DNA from: Chara braunii
Lineage: Eukaryota > Streptophyta > Charophyceae > Charales > Characeae
Reading direction: 5' to 3'
DNA: 27,713 nucleotides
Assembly: GCA_003427395.1 (NCBI GenBank)
Contig: BFEA01000349.1
Span: forward strand, 1,456,941-1,484,653
Part shown: positions 1 through 9,245 of the stretch, in pieces
Layout: every line of letters starts with the position of its first letter
Numbering within the stretch: the first letter of the stretch is position 1
Translations under genes and position numbers: made by a program
The notes under the pieces: model-generated
The model's input: the letters and a program-made list of their open reading frames with translations, nothing else
Told to the model about the DNA's origin: nothing
Databases searched by the model: none

Positions 1-210
1 TCAAGTTCTTGCTTTTCACTCACACACTAGTAGGTAGTGCACCGCAACTTCCATGGATGATCTTTGGTTCAATCTTGGTGATCTAGCCTACTCAAACTCT
101 TGCTTTTCACTCATACACTAGTAGTGCACCGCTACTTCCATGGATGATCTTTGGTTCAATCTTTGTGGTCTAGCCTACTTTAACTCTTTCTTTTCACTCA
201 TAATCACTAA
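1..210. repeat. Imperfect tandem repeat, about 90-bp unit
   Basis: Unit 1 covers 1-91 and unit 2 covers 92-178; a third partial unit runs to about 210. The units share the phrase tccatggatgatctttggtt and end in tctagcctac. Unit 2 lacks 4 bp present in unit 1 (taggtag versus tag). The right-hand unit runs directly into LINE coding sequence, so the repeat may be a local duplication inside the LINE remnant. Confidence 0.85.
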
Positions 211-1081
211 CCCAAAAAGCAAAGGAGGCCTAGGCCTCATAGACCCAAACCGCCAAATCCAAGCCCTTCAAGTCAAGTGGATCCATTCACGACAATCTTC
301 AATAGATCGCACGAGCTCTCAGCTATATCAGAGGAACTGCACCCTTCAAATCTCTTACCAATATGCCATGCCACATTGGCCACTCCCGAAAAGGAAACAG
401 AGACACCCCGACCTGACAGCGCAAGTGAACTCCAACGACGCAATGCAGACAAAATCCTTCTGGGAACAAATCTTACACAACTGGAGAATCATCTTCCCAT
501 ACAATAGAACAGGTCCCAAAAGGGAAAACGAAGTCAGCAGACAACCCCTTTTCGGCAACCCACTGATAAAAAGTGAGGGAAGTGAAAACTTCTCACTCTC
601 CAAATCAGAAATCAAATGGGGTCACCCGCTGGAAAAAGGAATTTGGCGCATTGAACATATATGGGACGAGCCACGCAAAAAATGGAAATCAGAAAGCGAC
701 CTACGGGCCAAATTAAAAGGAGTACACCATCTACAAACAAACATTAATTAAATTGTTGATTGCATCCCCCTGCATTGGAGAAACCTTCTAAGATCGGAAC
801 AAAAATGGTAGGATGGCGATTGAGCCACCACAAATGACTCCCCTATGGTACAAGAAGTCCGTGCCTTCAAGAACTATGAAACTCGTGACAACAACTGGAT
901 CTGCTGTGATATCTTCTCCTTGGATGAACCAGGAAACCCAGCAAGCCACATCAATTTAAAAAGTAGAGCAAAAGGATCTTTTAGGACCAAAAACCTGAAA
1001 AAAATCAGAATCATAGGAGAAACAAACAGAGTCTACAAACAACAAAAGGAGAAACAAACAAAGTCTACGAACCCCAACTAA
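140..1081 (+). pseudogene. LINE ORF2 fragment, post-RT connector
   Basis: The frame that opens with ATG at 140 encodes N-P-K-S-K-G-G-L-G-L-I-D followed by Q-A-L-Q-V-K-W-I. This is the hallmark just after the RT thumb in plant LINE ORF2 proteins (family knowledge). The frame is interrupted by a stop at 749-751 and resumes at about 845 to 1081. The first residues come from the tandem repeat and are probably not native. Catalytic RT motifs would lie upstream and are not present here. The fragment is lysine-rich and A-rich. No function is expected; it is a dead relic. Confidence 0.65.
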
Positions 1082-1107
1082 GCATACAAAACCTAGAGAT
1101 CGACCCC

Positions 1108-1580
1108 GTGGAATGGACATGGAGAACCTCAACCAGCCTCACCCCCACCCCAAACCTCACCAAACTAACTGATTTTACACCAAAATTAGGCTACCGTCTC
1201 GTCACAAAACCTATATCCATATCCAACACACTATCCAACACCCGCTTCAAACCACCCTGGACCTCAATCTTGACCAGAAGACCGGTCAAGATAGCCAGTC
1301 TAAGATGGCTATTAGTCTTCAGAGCAGTACCAGTTAACCAATGACTGGCACGCAGACGCAACCAAGAGAACAAATCAGAACAGGACTCCTGGTGCAAAGT
1401 CTGCAACACCCAACCCATAGAATCCCTAAATCACTGCTTCATAGATTGCCCAAAAGCCAGATCTATCTGGCAAGCAATCAAGGTTTCATGGAACAAAATC
1501 ACAAGCCTACCTCTCTTAATTAATCCCGCTACATTATTCCATGAACTCAAACAATCCCCTCCACTCAAGAGTTTCAAAGC
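1108..1580 (+). pseudogene. LINE ORF2 C-terminal zinc-binding segment
   Basis: In frame 1 this reads through a stop near 1342 into W-C-K-V-C (1390-1404), E-S-L-N-H-C-F, then D-C-P-K-A-R-S-I-W ending at 1470. This matches the zf-RVT type C-x2-C...H...C motif of plant LINE ORF2 proteins, which binds zinc and nucleic acid. Upstream residues L-R-W-L-L-V-F-R-A-V-P-V fit the short conserved block that usually precedes the finger. The frame differs from the previous fragment, so a frameshift lies near 1080-1108. Confidence 0.7.
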
Positions 1581-1586
1581 CTCATT

Positions 1587-1988
1587 ATGAAAAGCACTCT
1601 CTGTACCATATGGAGAAACAGATGTGACAGCACTTTTGATGACCGCCTCACTTCCCCAAAGAACCCAATCATCGCCATAAAATAGCTAATAGACACGGAA
1701 ATTCACGCCCTTTGGAAAAAACAACTCAACCAACTCCCTACCGACCCAGATAAAAAAGAGGGAAAAATCAAAACGTTCATAACTTTCAAACTAGGAAAAG
1801 GGCAGCTAGGCACAATAAATAACGAAAGACTCACCCTCAAGAACTGGATTTGCATACTAACAATTCCTGACCAGCCGCCATTAATGATACCGAACCAACC
1901 TTATAACACCCATCATCGACATCGCAACAATCTCCCCGCCCCTGCCCTTACACACTCTTCCTACAACCACCCCTCCTCCATACCCTAA
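1587..1988 (+). pseudogene. LINE ORF2 extreme C-terminus
   Basis: In frame 0 the sequence runs about 133 codons to TAA at 1986-1988 with one internal TAG at 1683-1685. The start T-L-C-T-I-W-R-N-R-C-D-S-T-F-D is typical of the last block of plant LINE ORF2 (an L-x-x-I-W-x-x-R-C-D type motif). A lysine-rich helix and a proline-rich tail follow. It is a third frame relative to the two upstream pieces, so this is a continuation after another indel rather than a separate gene. Confidence 0.6.
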
Positions 1989-2647
1989 AAACTTTCGAGT
2001 AATCACAAAACAACACGTACACCCCCCATCCCCTATCCTCTTCCACGTCTAGCATTCATCCCGCAATTAGCACTATCTAAAATTTACTATCCCCGACAAC
2101 CCCCTCCTACCCAACCAATCCCAAACAGAGTCTACCCCAGGCTTCAAGTAGAACACCTATCAACATTTTATACATTCAAGGAACAACCCCCGAGAGAAGA
2201 ATAGCGTCAAAGATTCAAAAGCTAGGGTTTAGGGTCTTAGCCTAAGTCGACAGCCTCAATCAAAACTACACAGGGAGTCCGGAAGTAGAGCAAAGGGACA
2301 TGCCTCATCTATGATCCTAGAAAATCATATCCCACAGGTTAAATCAACAGAGAAATACAGACTGAAAAGAGACATGGCTTTTTCCAGCAAATACAAGCAG
2401 CAAACAGTTATAGTCACCGAGGTCAATAACAGTCTAGAACAGGCTAACTTAGGCAGGGGAGAAGATCGGTACATCCTGCTTCAAGGAAGTAATCAATTCC
2501 GTCTTCAGGGCCTCCACGCCATAAGGGGGAGGAGCGTGAGTGGGTAACCATCGTATTATTCTCGACTTGCCGGGGGAATAGGAACCAGAGTCACCAGACT
2601 GATGATCCCCAGAATGGAAAAGGAGCCAGAACCTTAAGGTTCTGTTT

Positions 2648-2679
2648 CAAAAAAAATAAAATAATAATAATAATAAAAA
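2648..2679 (+). repeat. A-rich (AAT)n tail of the LINE
   Basis: An A run is followed by several AAT units (aaaataataataataat). Such tails mark the 3' end of target-primed LINE insertions. A target-site duplication was not identified because the 5' end of the element is outside the window or rearranged. Confidence 0.55.
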
Positions 2680-3396
2680 TTGTGGGTTTGTCACTTTCCC
2701 CCCCTACCGTGGTAGGGCCTAGTCTCATTTTGTTGCCCAAAAAATTATTTGGCACTTCTCGGAGGCCTTTGTTTTCCAAGTACCACGCCCCCAAACACAG
2801 CTTCATGAGTGCTGTTGAAGTCGTTAGGCCACGTTCACACTGGACACACATCTTTGCTTCCCTGAATGTGTCTGACTGCAGCTAAGCCCAGACTGAGCTG
2901 AAACATAAATCCTAGGGTGAGCATATTGAAGTTGTTGAACCACCAGTACTTCACCGAGCCAAAAACAAATGTGCGGCTTGTGTACGGCTGCAACTTTCTG
3001 GGGTTGGGGTACCGGACCAAAATGGCTGGCGGCACCAGCCAAAATGAGGCCCGTGCCGGTTCGGTTTTTTTTGGCACCCAGGGCGTTTTCAGGCTCGGCT
3101 TCAATAGCTGGGCGAGGTACTGCTGGTTTAACCCAGGTCCATCTGTGGCCACCTTTTTCTTTTCCCCCTTTCCGTGACGAGATTGGGGGGCAACTCTGTC
3201 CCCTTCCTTGAGTGGCAAATGGATATGTCCGATGTTGTGACTTTAGTGCACCCACAGTTTTCTTCCTGAAAGTTGTGTGACAAGGTTGGTCGACCCTGAC
3301 TCTGTTCGCTTTCCTGTGTGGCAATGGCAAATGTACATGTTGCATTTTCCCTGTTTTTAATCCCCTCCCTTCCCAAACAACTTGAAACAAGTACAG
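2680..3396. other. Unassigned, probably intronic or intergenic
   Basis: I see no gene here. The minus strand has open frames of up to 188 codons (2824-3390), but their composition is proline/arginine/serine-rich and matches no family I know. One perfect hairpin lies at 3023-3029/3035-3041 (tggctgg paired with ccagcca). The pyrimidine-rich stretch 3343-3380 would suit a 3' splice site for the dynein exon that follows. Confidence 0.5.
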
Positions 3397-3708
3397 CTTG
3401 GTCTGCAGCGAATTCTGTTAACGGAGCAGCAAATCGCGATTATGCAAAAGCAGCTGGAGGAACTGAGACCAAAGCTGGTTAAAACATCGGAGGAGGCAGA
3501 TCAAACCTTGGAAGTGATAGCGCATGATACCAAAGAAGCGGATCAGGTGAGGGCAGTTGTGGCTGAGGAGGAAGCCATAGCCAATGCCAAGGCACTGGAT
3601 GCACGCAAAATGAAGGAAGAATGCGTGGCTGAAGTTGGGAAAGCAATGCCCATGCTCAAAAGTGCTCTCAAGGCTCTTGAGACCCTCAATAAAAGCGATA
3701 TCGAGGAG
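3397..3708 (+). CDS. Dynein heavy chain, stalk coiled-coil exon (partial)
   Basis: The plus frame encodes G-L-Q-R-I-L-L-T-E-Q-Q-I-A-I-M-Q-K-Q-L, then L-R-P-K-L, and ends with A-L-K-A-L-E-T-L-N-K-S-D-I-E-E. This is the first helix of the microtubule-binding stalk of dynein heavy chains, between AAA4 and AAA5. The family pattern (G-L-x-K-L...Q-V-x-x-M-Q, P-x-L-x-x-A-L-x-A-L-x-x-L, D-I) is followed closely. The frame is open from 3382 with no local ATG, so it is an internal exon. Likely acceptors are AG at 3390-3391 or 3395-3396, after a pyrimidine tract. The donor GT is at 3709-3710, right after D-I-E-E. After 3710 the dynein similarity stops. Neighbouring exons are not visible, so it is either an isolated exon between very long introns or a gene fragment. 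Motile-cilium dyneins fit an alga with flagellated sperm. Confidence 0.75.
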
Positions 3709-4838
3709 GTACTACTTCAAAAACCTATGTCAAGAAAGCCAATCCGTGCCCTCCTTTCAGTCGACTTGTTGCTGTTGTTGTCAAAATTTTGAAACCCATT
3801 GGTACCCCGCCCCCTTACCTTCGACAATGCACCAACCAACAACAGGTTGCCACAGAAAGGCTCAGTGTAATCGACCAAAAAGTGGCTCACAGCTCCCTGT
3901 AGGCCGTTGCTCGCTGCCATGGCTTGCCACTCTTGGAGCCTGGCAAAAATTGCACATCGGAAACAAGAAAAAAGCCTCCAAGAGTCCGAAGTACTGGTGG
4001 TTCAAGTTCTTACTCCTCCTCAATTTGGAAGTTCTTCATCTATTAACTGGAGCTTGCTATTGGAGGATGCTTGTATCACCTCCAATAGCAGGCTGCCGCA
4101 GATGATTTCAAAAAAAAGGGATTTTTCTTCCAAACCCTAAATGCCCTTCCAGTGATAGCCAAGTATTCCTCAAAGCGCCACAAATCCCTCAAACCGCTAG
4201 ATTTCATATAGCTCACAGCCTTCTACTTCACACTCAACTTGTCCTCGTCAACAATGAAGGAGTAAAGTCAAGAAACCAATGCAGGTCAGCAGAGCGTTCA
4301 TTCAGCTGCAATTGAAGGAACGAAGCTTTCCCCCCCTCTTACTCTTAGAAAGGAAAACGCGGGTCTCGCATGATGCTGTCCCACAAAACCCTTTTCCCTG
4401 TTCAGCCCAGGGTGGCTGTGTGGGGCATGGTTCATATCGGGCCCGTGGCACCATCCCCCGCCCCCCCGCCCCCCCGCCCCCCCGCCCCCCCGCCCGCCTG
4501 TTTGTCATCGCGCGCCCGGCGCATGTTCGAATACAAGTACATAGCAGTGCAGGGACCCGTACAGTCGTCGCTTTTTTTTTCCCCAGTAGATTCGTTAGTT
4601 TGCTTTGAGTAGATCTGTTGTTTTTTTGTCGTTTTCTACAGCCCGTGGGTCTCATGGCATGCACAAAACACAACAGATATGGCGGTGTATCTTTCCAACT
4701 TCTAGCAGACGATTCATTCTCACCTACCCCGTTTGGCCCGTTTGGGCTTTGCTCCACTGCTCACTACTTGCACAAAAGACAAAAGAGTCGATTCGTTGTT
4801 GTGGTATTTTTTTTTGGGGGGGGGGAGATTCGTTGGTT
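3709..4838. other. Unassigned DNA with hairpins and a C-rich microsatellite
   Basis: No gene recognised. Two strong inverted repeats are present: 3929-3938 with 3976-3985 (10 bp), and 4055-4066 with 4079-4090 (12 bp perfect, 12-nt loop). A (CCCCCCCG)n-like tract lies at about 4450-4497. Poly-T and poly-G runs occur at 4571-4580, 4807-4815 and 4816-4825. If the dynein exon belongs to a live gene, this is the start of its next intron, into which the LTR element inserted. Confidence 0.5.
4450..4497. repeat. C-rich microsatellite, about 8-bp unit
   Basis: Repeated CCCCCCCG-type units. On the minus strand this is a G-rich tract with multiple runs of seven Gs, able in principle to form a quadruplex. 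Confidence 0.85.
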
Positions 4839-4969
4839 TGTGATGACCCGTCCAAACATGGACTGAAACACACAGCTGGTTTCTGAGTTTTGCCCATAGA
4901 CTGAATGCCCTGCTGAATTTCCCGCTTGCTACTAAGTCTGTGTGTGCACGCTTGCTGGACTGCATGTCT

Positions 4970-5089
4970 GTCTGAGTGCTGGTTGGCTTGAGTGTGTGTG
5001 TGGCCGTGCCTGTCTGAGTGCTGGTTGGCTTGAATGTGTGTGGCCGTGCCTGTCTGAGTGCTGGTTGGCTTGAGTGTGTGTGTGGCCCG
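4970..5089 (+). repeat. LTR-internal minisatellite, 40-42-bp unit, 3 copies
   Basis: Units start at 4970, 5012 and 5052 with gtctgagtgctggttggctt. Unit 2 is 2 bp shorter in its GT run. The same three copies occur in the 3' LTR at about 13312-13430, so the expansion predates this insertion. Confidence 0.85.
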
Positions 5090-5935
5090 CAAGGGCACTT
5101 GCTCGTTCATTGGGCCCTCAGGGCCGGTACTTACCTGTGGCCGTGACATTGAGGGATTGCAGCAGGAAAAACACTCAAGTAGCGGGTAGGCCGGTACCGC
5201 ACCCTGAAGGGGTAGATGTGCGGGTACTGGAGGCCGAGCAGAAGAAGACAAAAGTGGCATTTTTAGAGGCCCAGTAGTTGTAGGTTAGCTCTAGGCGGAT
5301 ATCAGTCCAACCAGTCTGGGTCTAGGGCCTGTACGGGCAATATCAGAGTCTGCAATGATGTTTCCCTCCGAAAGGGAGTAGGTACCGGTTGCTTGGAAGG
5401 CCTAGCGGCCTGGAAGTCACCGCCCGAAGAGGCAAGCAGGCCGCTATATCTCCCAGTCGGGCGAAGAGCCCAGCCTCTTTTTCGGTGTGCAAGTTTGGTG
5501 ACACACTGGTGGAGCGCTGGCTGGAGCAGCGCTATNCTGGAGCAGCACTGCTGGGGAGGAAGGAGAAGGACACGAGGGAGGAAGAAGGAAGGAAGGGGGA
5601 GGAGCGCCAGGGGTACTTACCTGGCTATGGTGGCAGCCATCTTCATCACCTCGGTGGGCGCTGCAGCAGGGAGCCCCCTACTGGGGAGAGCTACGCCAAG
5701 AAGCTTGGAGGCAGGGTCAGGCATGGCAGCCTGAGCTAGAGCAGCCATAGCTGCTTTGGGTTGTCCTTTGGGCATCTGAGCAAGGCCTAGTAGTCCGCCA
5801 TAGCCTCGGCCTATGAGAGTGAAGAGTGGGAGAGGCGGCCATGGCTATGGTGGACCTCAAGTGATACCTGCAGTAGAAGAGGAACTCGGACTTTGATTCT
5901 GGATCAGCCATTCAACATTGTATTATTATTTCTTG

Positions 5936-5943
5936 TATAAATA
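5936..5943 (+). promoter_or_regulatory. Probable LTR TATA box
   Basis: TATAAATA lies about 215 bp before the LTR end. A start site some 30 bp downstream would give an R-U5 of about 190 bp, a reasonable size. This is the best core-promoter match in the LTR and would drive the element's genomic RNA. Confidence 0.55.
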
Positions 5944-6158
5944 AGAGAGGGGGAGATAAGGAGGAGGAGATTGTTGGGCGAAGAAGAAGAGCCTTGTCAT
6001 TTGTCTTGCTGGTGTACATCATCTTCTTCTTCTTTCTTACTTCTTCTTCTTGTTCTAATCCTCCCTCTCCTCTCAAGTTCATTCGTGTCTTTCTGCAATT
6101 GGACGACATTGCACTTTCTGATGGATGTGTATCTCGAAATTGGCCAGGATCATAACAT

Positions 6159-6170
6159 TGGTATCAGAGC
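6159..6170 (+). promoter_or_regulatory. Primer-binding site (initiator tRNA-Met)
   Basis: TGGTATCAGAGC is the standard complement of the 3' end of plant initiator tRNA-Met used by most plant Ty3/gypsy and Ty1/copia elements. It begins one base after the 5' LTR ends in CA. Confidence 0.92.
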
Positions 6171-7489
6171 GGATTCTACTTGCTGGTGAGAGTTGACTTT
6201 GCTGCCCTAACCCTAACCTAAGTGGGTTGAGGGCACCACTTAAGGTTAGGGTTGGTTTGTGAAGGGAAGAGGGGCAGCGTGGCCGAGGGAAGCTGCCCCC
6301 ACCTGGTTAGGTCACGGAGGGTCGACGTTGAACCTAACCAGGTTGCTTGAGAGTGAGATTAGGGTGNCGAGACATTTCGAGGAGGCTTCATGCGGCAATT
6401 TGAGAGAGGCGGCAGTGAGAGGCACTCGCACCTGGAATCTGATTCAAGGGAGACACTTGGCAACTTAAGGGCTGCCCTCAAGTAGGCGAGCTTGAGGGTC
6501 AGCGGCCACTCAGCATCTACGGACTGCAAGTTCTTACTTTGTTCTTCAGCATCGACGGGGGATCTGGCGTTGCACTTTGGTGTTGGAGTCAGACCCTCCT
6601 AGGAGATAGGACACTAGTGTAGGGGTAGCGTTAGAGCGGTCAGGAGGATCACATGAGAGGGGGGTGAGTTCTTTTCATCTCGAAGCTCAAGGCCACTTAC
6701 GTAAGTGTCGTGCACCTACCGGATGCCCATGTGTGTGTGCATGGTATGGTTTGTCCTGTTGGGGTTACTCTGGGTTTCTTTTCCTACTCCGCTGTGGTCT
6801 TGATTGTGTGATTGAATGCATGTGATCTACCTACGCACCTGATGGATGGAAAATGAAGTATCTTGATCTAAATGCCGAGTTTTTCTACAGTGCTTTGTCT
6901 TTCATTTCTGAACGGTTGTAGTCTGTAGGTTCTGGCGGAAGTTGAAATTTCGTTTTTTCAGTACAATAGAAACTGAACTAAGTCCATGAGGGACTCCTCT
7001 TGGTTGGGACCTGGCCGCGACCTACGTGGGACCTCTGGAACCCAGTGGGACCGGGCCCAAACAAGAAGAGCCCTTTGGGCCCAAATCGGTTAGGCATTAC
7101 CGCATTGTCTTCTGACTCTGTTACGGAGTTCTTTCTTCTTGGTTAGGACACCCACTACCGAGGGGATCTCGACTGAGACGTTTCGCATGTCTTTTGGTTG
7201 CACTGTCTGTGGCTTGACTCGCACCCTGTACACCACTCAATTCTCCATTGTTGCATTTAGTCACTCGTTGTCTGATTTGATGTACGGTCACGGAGCTGGT
7301 CAGACTGGACTCGAGAGGACCTCGTATGCAGTCTGATCAGACTGGGTCGCTGGATCATACCTCTCATATGAATTTGTTTGTTGTTCTTTGGTTTGCTACT
7401 CTCTAAGTCCAAATGAAATGTCGCTCCGGCTAGGAGTTCTACCTTCTCTTCTCTGAGCTATTCAGTCTGTTTCTCTGAGTTCATTTTCG
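6171..7489 (+). other. Untranslated leader of the LTR element with hairpins
   Basis: About 1.3 kb between primer site and gag start holds no convincing ORF. It has striking inverted repeats: 6209-6225 with 6236-6253 (17 of 18, arms contain CCCTAA-type repeats), 6301-6312 with 6332-6343 (12 bp perfect), and 7053-7061 with 7074-7082 (9 bp, gggcccaaa/tttgggccc). One N is at 6367. Such structures just downstream of a primer site could act in packaging or dimerisation of the RNA, which is inference. Confidence 0.65.
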
Positions 7490-9241
7490 ATGCCCGTGGA
7501 GACTCGCAACCAGAAAGAAGAGAGAGAGAGGAGAGAGAGAGAAAAGGGAGAGAGGGAAAGTGACCGTCTGGAGTGGGTAAGGACTGGGAAAAGGAGTGTT
7601 CGTCCAAGTAAAAAGGGGAGTGTACCTCTTGAGAGTCTAATTGAGTCTTTTGCTGATTGGCGTCTCTCTGACCCACCTGCCAACACTAACGGTTCGAAAA
7701 TGGCCCAGCTATCCTCAAGACAATTGCGGGCCCTACTAAATGCAGCCAGTGATACGGAGAAACCGTATCTGCAAGCACTCCTAAATAGTGCTATAGAAAG
7801 GGAACAGGAAGCGGAGAAGGAGAGGAAGGAACAACTGCTGAAAAGTTAGGAGGCCATCTTGGATAATTGTTCCCTCACTGACCAAAGAGCAGTGTGGGGA
7901 ACAACTGCAGTCCATACTCTCCGCTATCGTCTAAGTCCGGAGGCTTGAGGATCATACCACTCAGATCGTCGATGTCTTCGCAAAATTGAAGACACTTCAG
8001 GAGGATCTGACTGATATGACCAGCAAGTACCGCGACTTGATGGTCAAGGTTGCTGCGCTGCGACAGGCCCAAGTAACCCCCTGGTTCCGGAGCTGCGATT
8101 GAGACTAATCTTGCCCCTCTTACCGTATCTACTTCGGCCGCTTCCTTGAGTGTGATGGCAACCCCATCGGGACCTGCAACAGGTGCAGATTCCGCTGTTG
8201 CCGTAACAAGCAATGAGGCAGGAAATTTTGCAACTGCTGCAGCCCTAAAATCTGAACCAGCAGGTGCTGGTCCCAGCCACGCCGGTCCCTATGTGGATCA
8301 AAAGGCGGTGCAAATACCGTCTAAGTACGACGACAAAGAAGACATTGAATCCTGGATCAGCTCCATGAGGGCATACAGGAGGTGCTGGGGACTCAGCCAG
8401 AGACCCATCCAGTGATCATGGGAATGAATGTCGAGCCGGTTGTACGGGCCTTTCTAGAAGTCAAAGCTATGCGGGCTGGGGTTCCAAAGCTCGAACTGAC
8501 AAGGTGGCTTAAGGCCACCCCGGTTGCCTCCCTCGAGGAGCTCCTCATTGCCTAATATAAGGATCCACACGCTGCAGCAAGGGCAAGAAGCCAGCTTGAT
8601 AAAATCAAACGCAGCAAGTGGGCGGGCTCCATGAAAAGCCTGCAAACCTATCTCAGCAAGATGTTTGCTACACCTGGTCTTGAACTGACTAACCAATCTT
8701 GCTTGGATGAGGTCAAGGGCGCAGTCCCCACCAGTTTTACTAATCGCCTAGGCAGGGACTTCATTGGGTATACTGACTGGTTCACTCTAATGAAGGACAT
8801 AGTTAGTCTTGAGGCGATATACCTCGTCACCACAATAGGCAACAAAAAGCCCATGGGTGGCAGGCGGTTCAAAGGCAGCAGCCGTTTTGCTGTGCATGAC
8901 CTGCTGGAGGCTGAAGAGGAGGCCGAAGCAGATGACCCCACTCTTGGTGACGACCAAGAACAGGACGCTGATACAGCCTGTTCGCCAGCCCATGAGTTTG
9001 ATGTGAATCAAGAAGAAGAAAAAATTACTACCTTTAAAAAGACTGCCAATACAAGGGGACCGAATCAGAATGCAGAGAAGAATTATGTCCAACTTCCCAA
9101 GGGAGTCAAAATCCCAGCAAAACCAGAGGATGCGACCACTAAACCATAGGTCGATCTCCGGATCATTGAAAATGATTGGCGGGGTAGACTCACGAAGGGG
9201 GTATGCCTACATTGCTAGAAATCGAACCATAAGGTACAGGA
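7490..9241 (+). pseudogene. gag: gag polyprotein of the Ty3/gypsy element (frameshifted)
   Basis: The start is ATG 7490 (M-P-V-E-T-R-N-Q), the first ATG of the long frame after the leader. Residues then run in frame 2 to a stop at 7847-7849, continue in frame 0 (L-T-K-E-Q-C-G-E-Q-L), in frame 1 around 8080-8400 (V-Q-I-P-S-K-Y-D-D-K-E-D-I-E-S-W), and again in frame 0 to the end. The middle part, with W-I-S-S-M-R-A-Y and later F-T-N-R-L-G-R-D-F, is the capsid-like region. A CCHC zinc knuckle is encoded at 9204-9245 (C-x2-C-x4-H-x4-C) but contains TAG at 9216-9218. Further stops are at 8553-8555 and 9147-9149. Gag would assemble the virus-like particle and bind RNA. This copy cannot make an intact product. 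Confidence 0.85.
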
Positions 9242-9245
9242 TTGC
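9204..9245 (+). other. gag zinc knuckle (CCHC) with internal stop
   Basis: In gag frame 0, Cys codons at 9204 and 9213, His at 9228 and Cys at 9243 give exact C-x2-C-x4-H-x4-C spacing. TAG sits at the position just after the second Cys. The downstream pol frame is minus one relative to this frame, so the knuckle lies right before the gag-pol frame change. Confidence 0.85.

Larger units (their letters stand above)
140..2680 (+). mobile_element. Decayed LINE (non-LTR retrotransposon), 3' part
   Basis: Three reading-frame fragments on the plus strand carry features of the region downstream of reverse transcriptase in plant LINEs: a K-x-x-G-G-L-G-L motif, a C-x-x-C...H...C zinc-binding tail, and a tail with W-R-N-R-C-D. 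They lie in frames 2, 1 and 0, so at least two frameshifts have occurred. The remnant appears to end in an A-rich AAT tail at 2648-2679, as LINE insertions do. The RT and endonuclease domains themselves are not visible. The stretch 2000-2640 has no clear coding identity; a short peptide near 2155-2240 vaguely resembles the start of a LINE endonuclease, which would imply two fused fragments, but this is weak. Confidence 0.75.
4839..6157 (+). repeat. 5' LTR (about 1.3 kb)
   Basis: It begins TGTGATGACCCGTCC and ends ...ATAACA, immediately before the primer-binding site. The start is repeated at 13181. It contains a 40-bp minisatellite near its left end, a single N at 5536 flanked by a repeated ctggagcagc (likely assembly join), a TATA box and a pyrimidine-rich U5. 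Two perfect antisense 5' splice-site consensus sequences (TACTTACCTG on plus) lie near 5128-5139 and 5611-5620. Confidence 0.9.

Noticed and set aside
2824-3390. 188-codon minus-strand ORF
   Set aside because: No domain, non-coding composition, overlapping other open frames; likely chance in GC-rich DNA.
4834-4838. tggtt as target-site duplication of the LTR element
   Set aside because: The 3' LTR is truncated so the partner copy cannot be seen.
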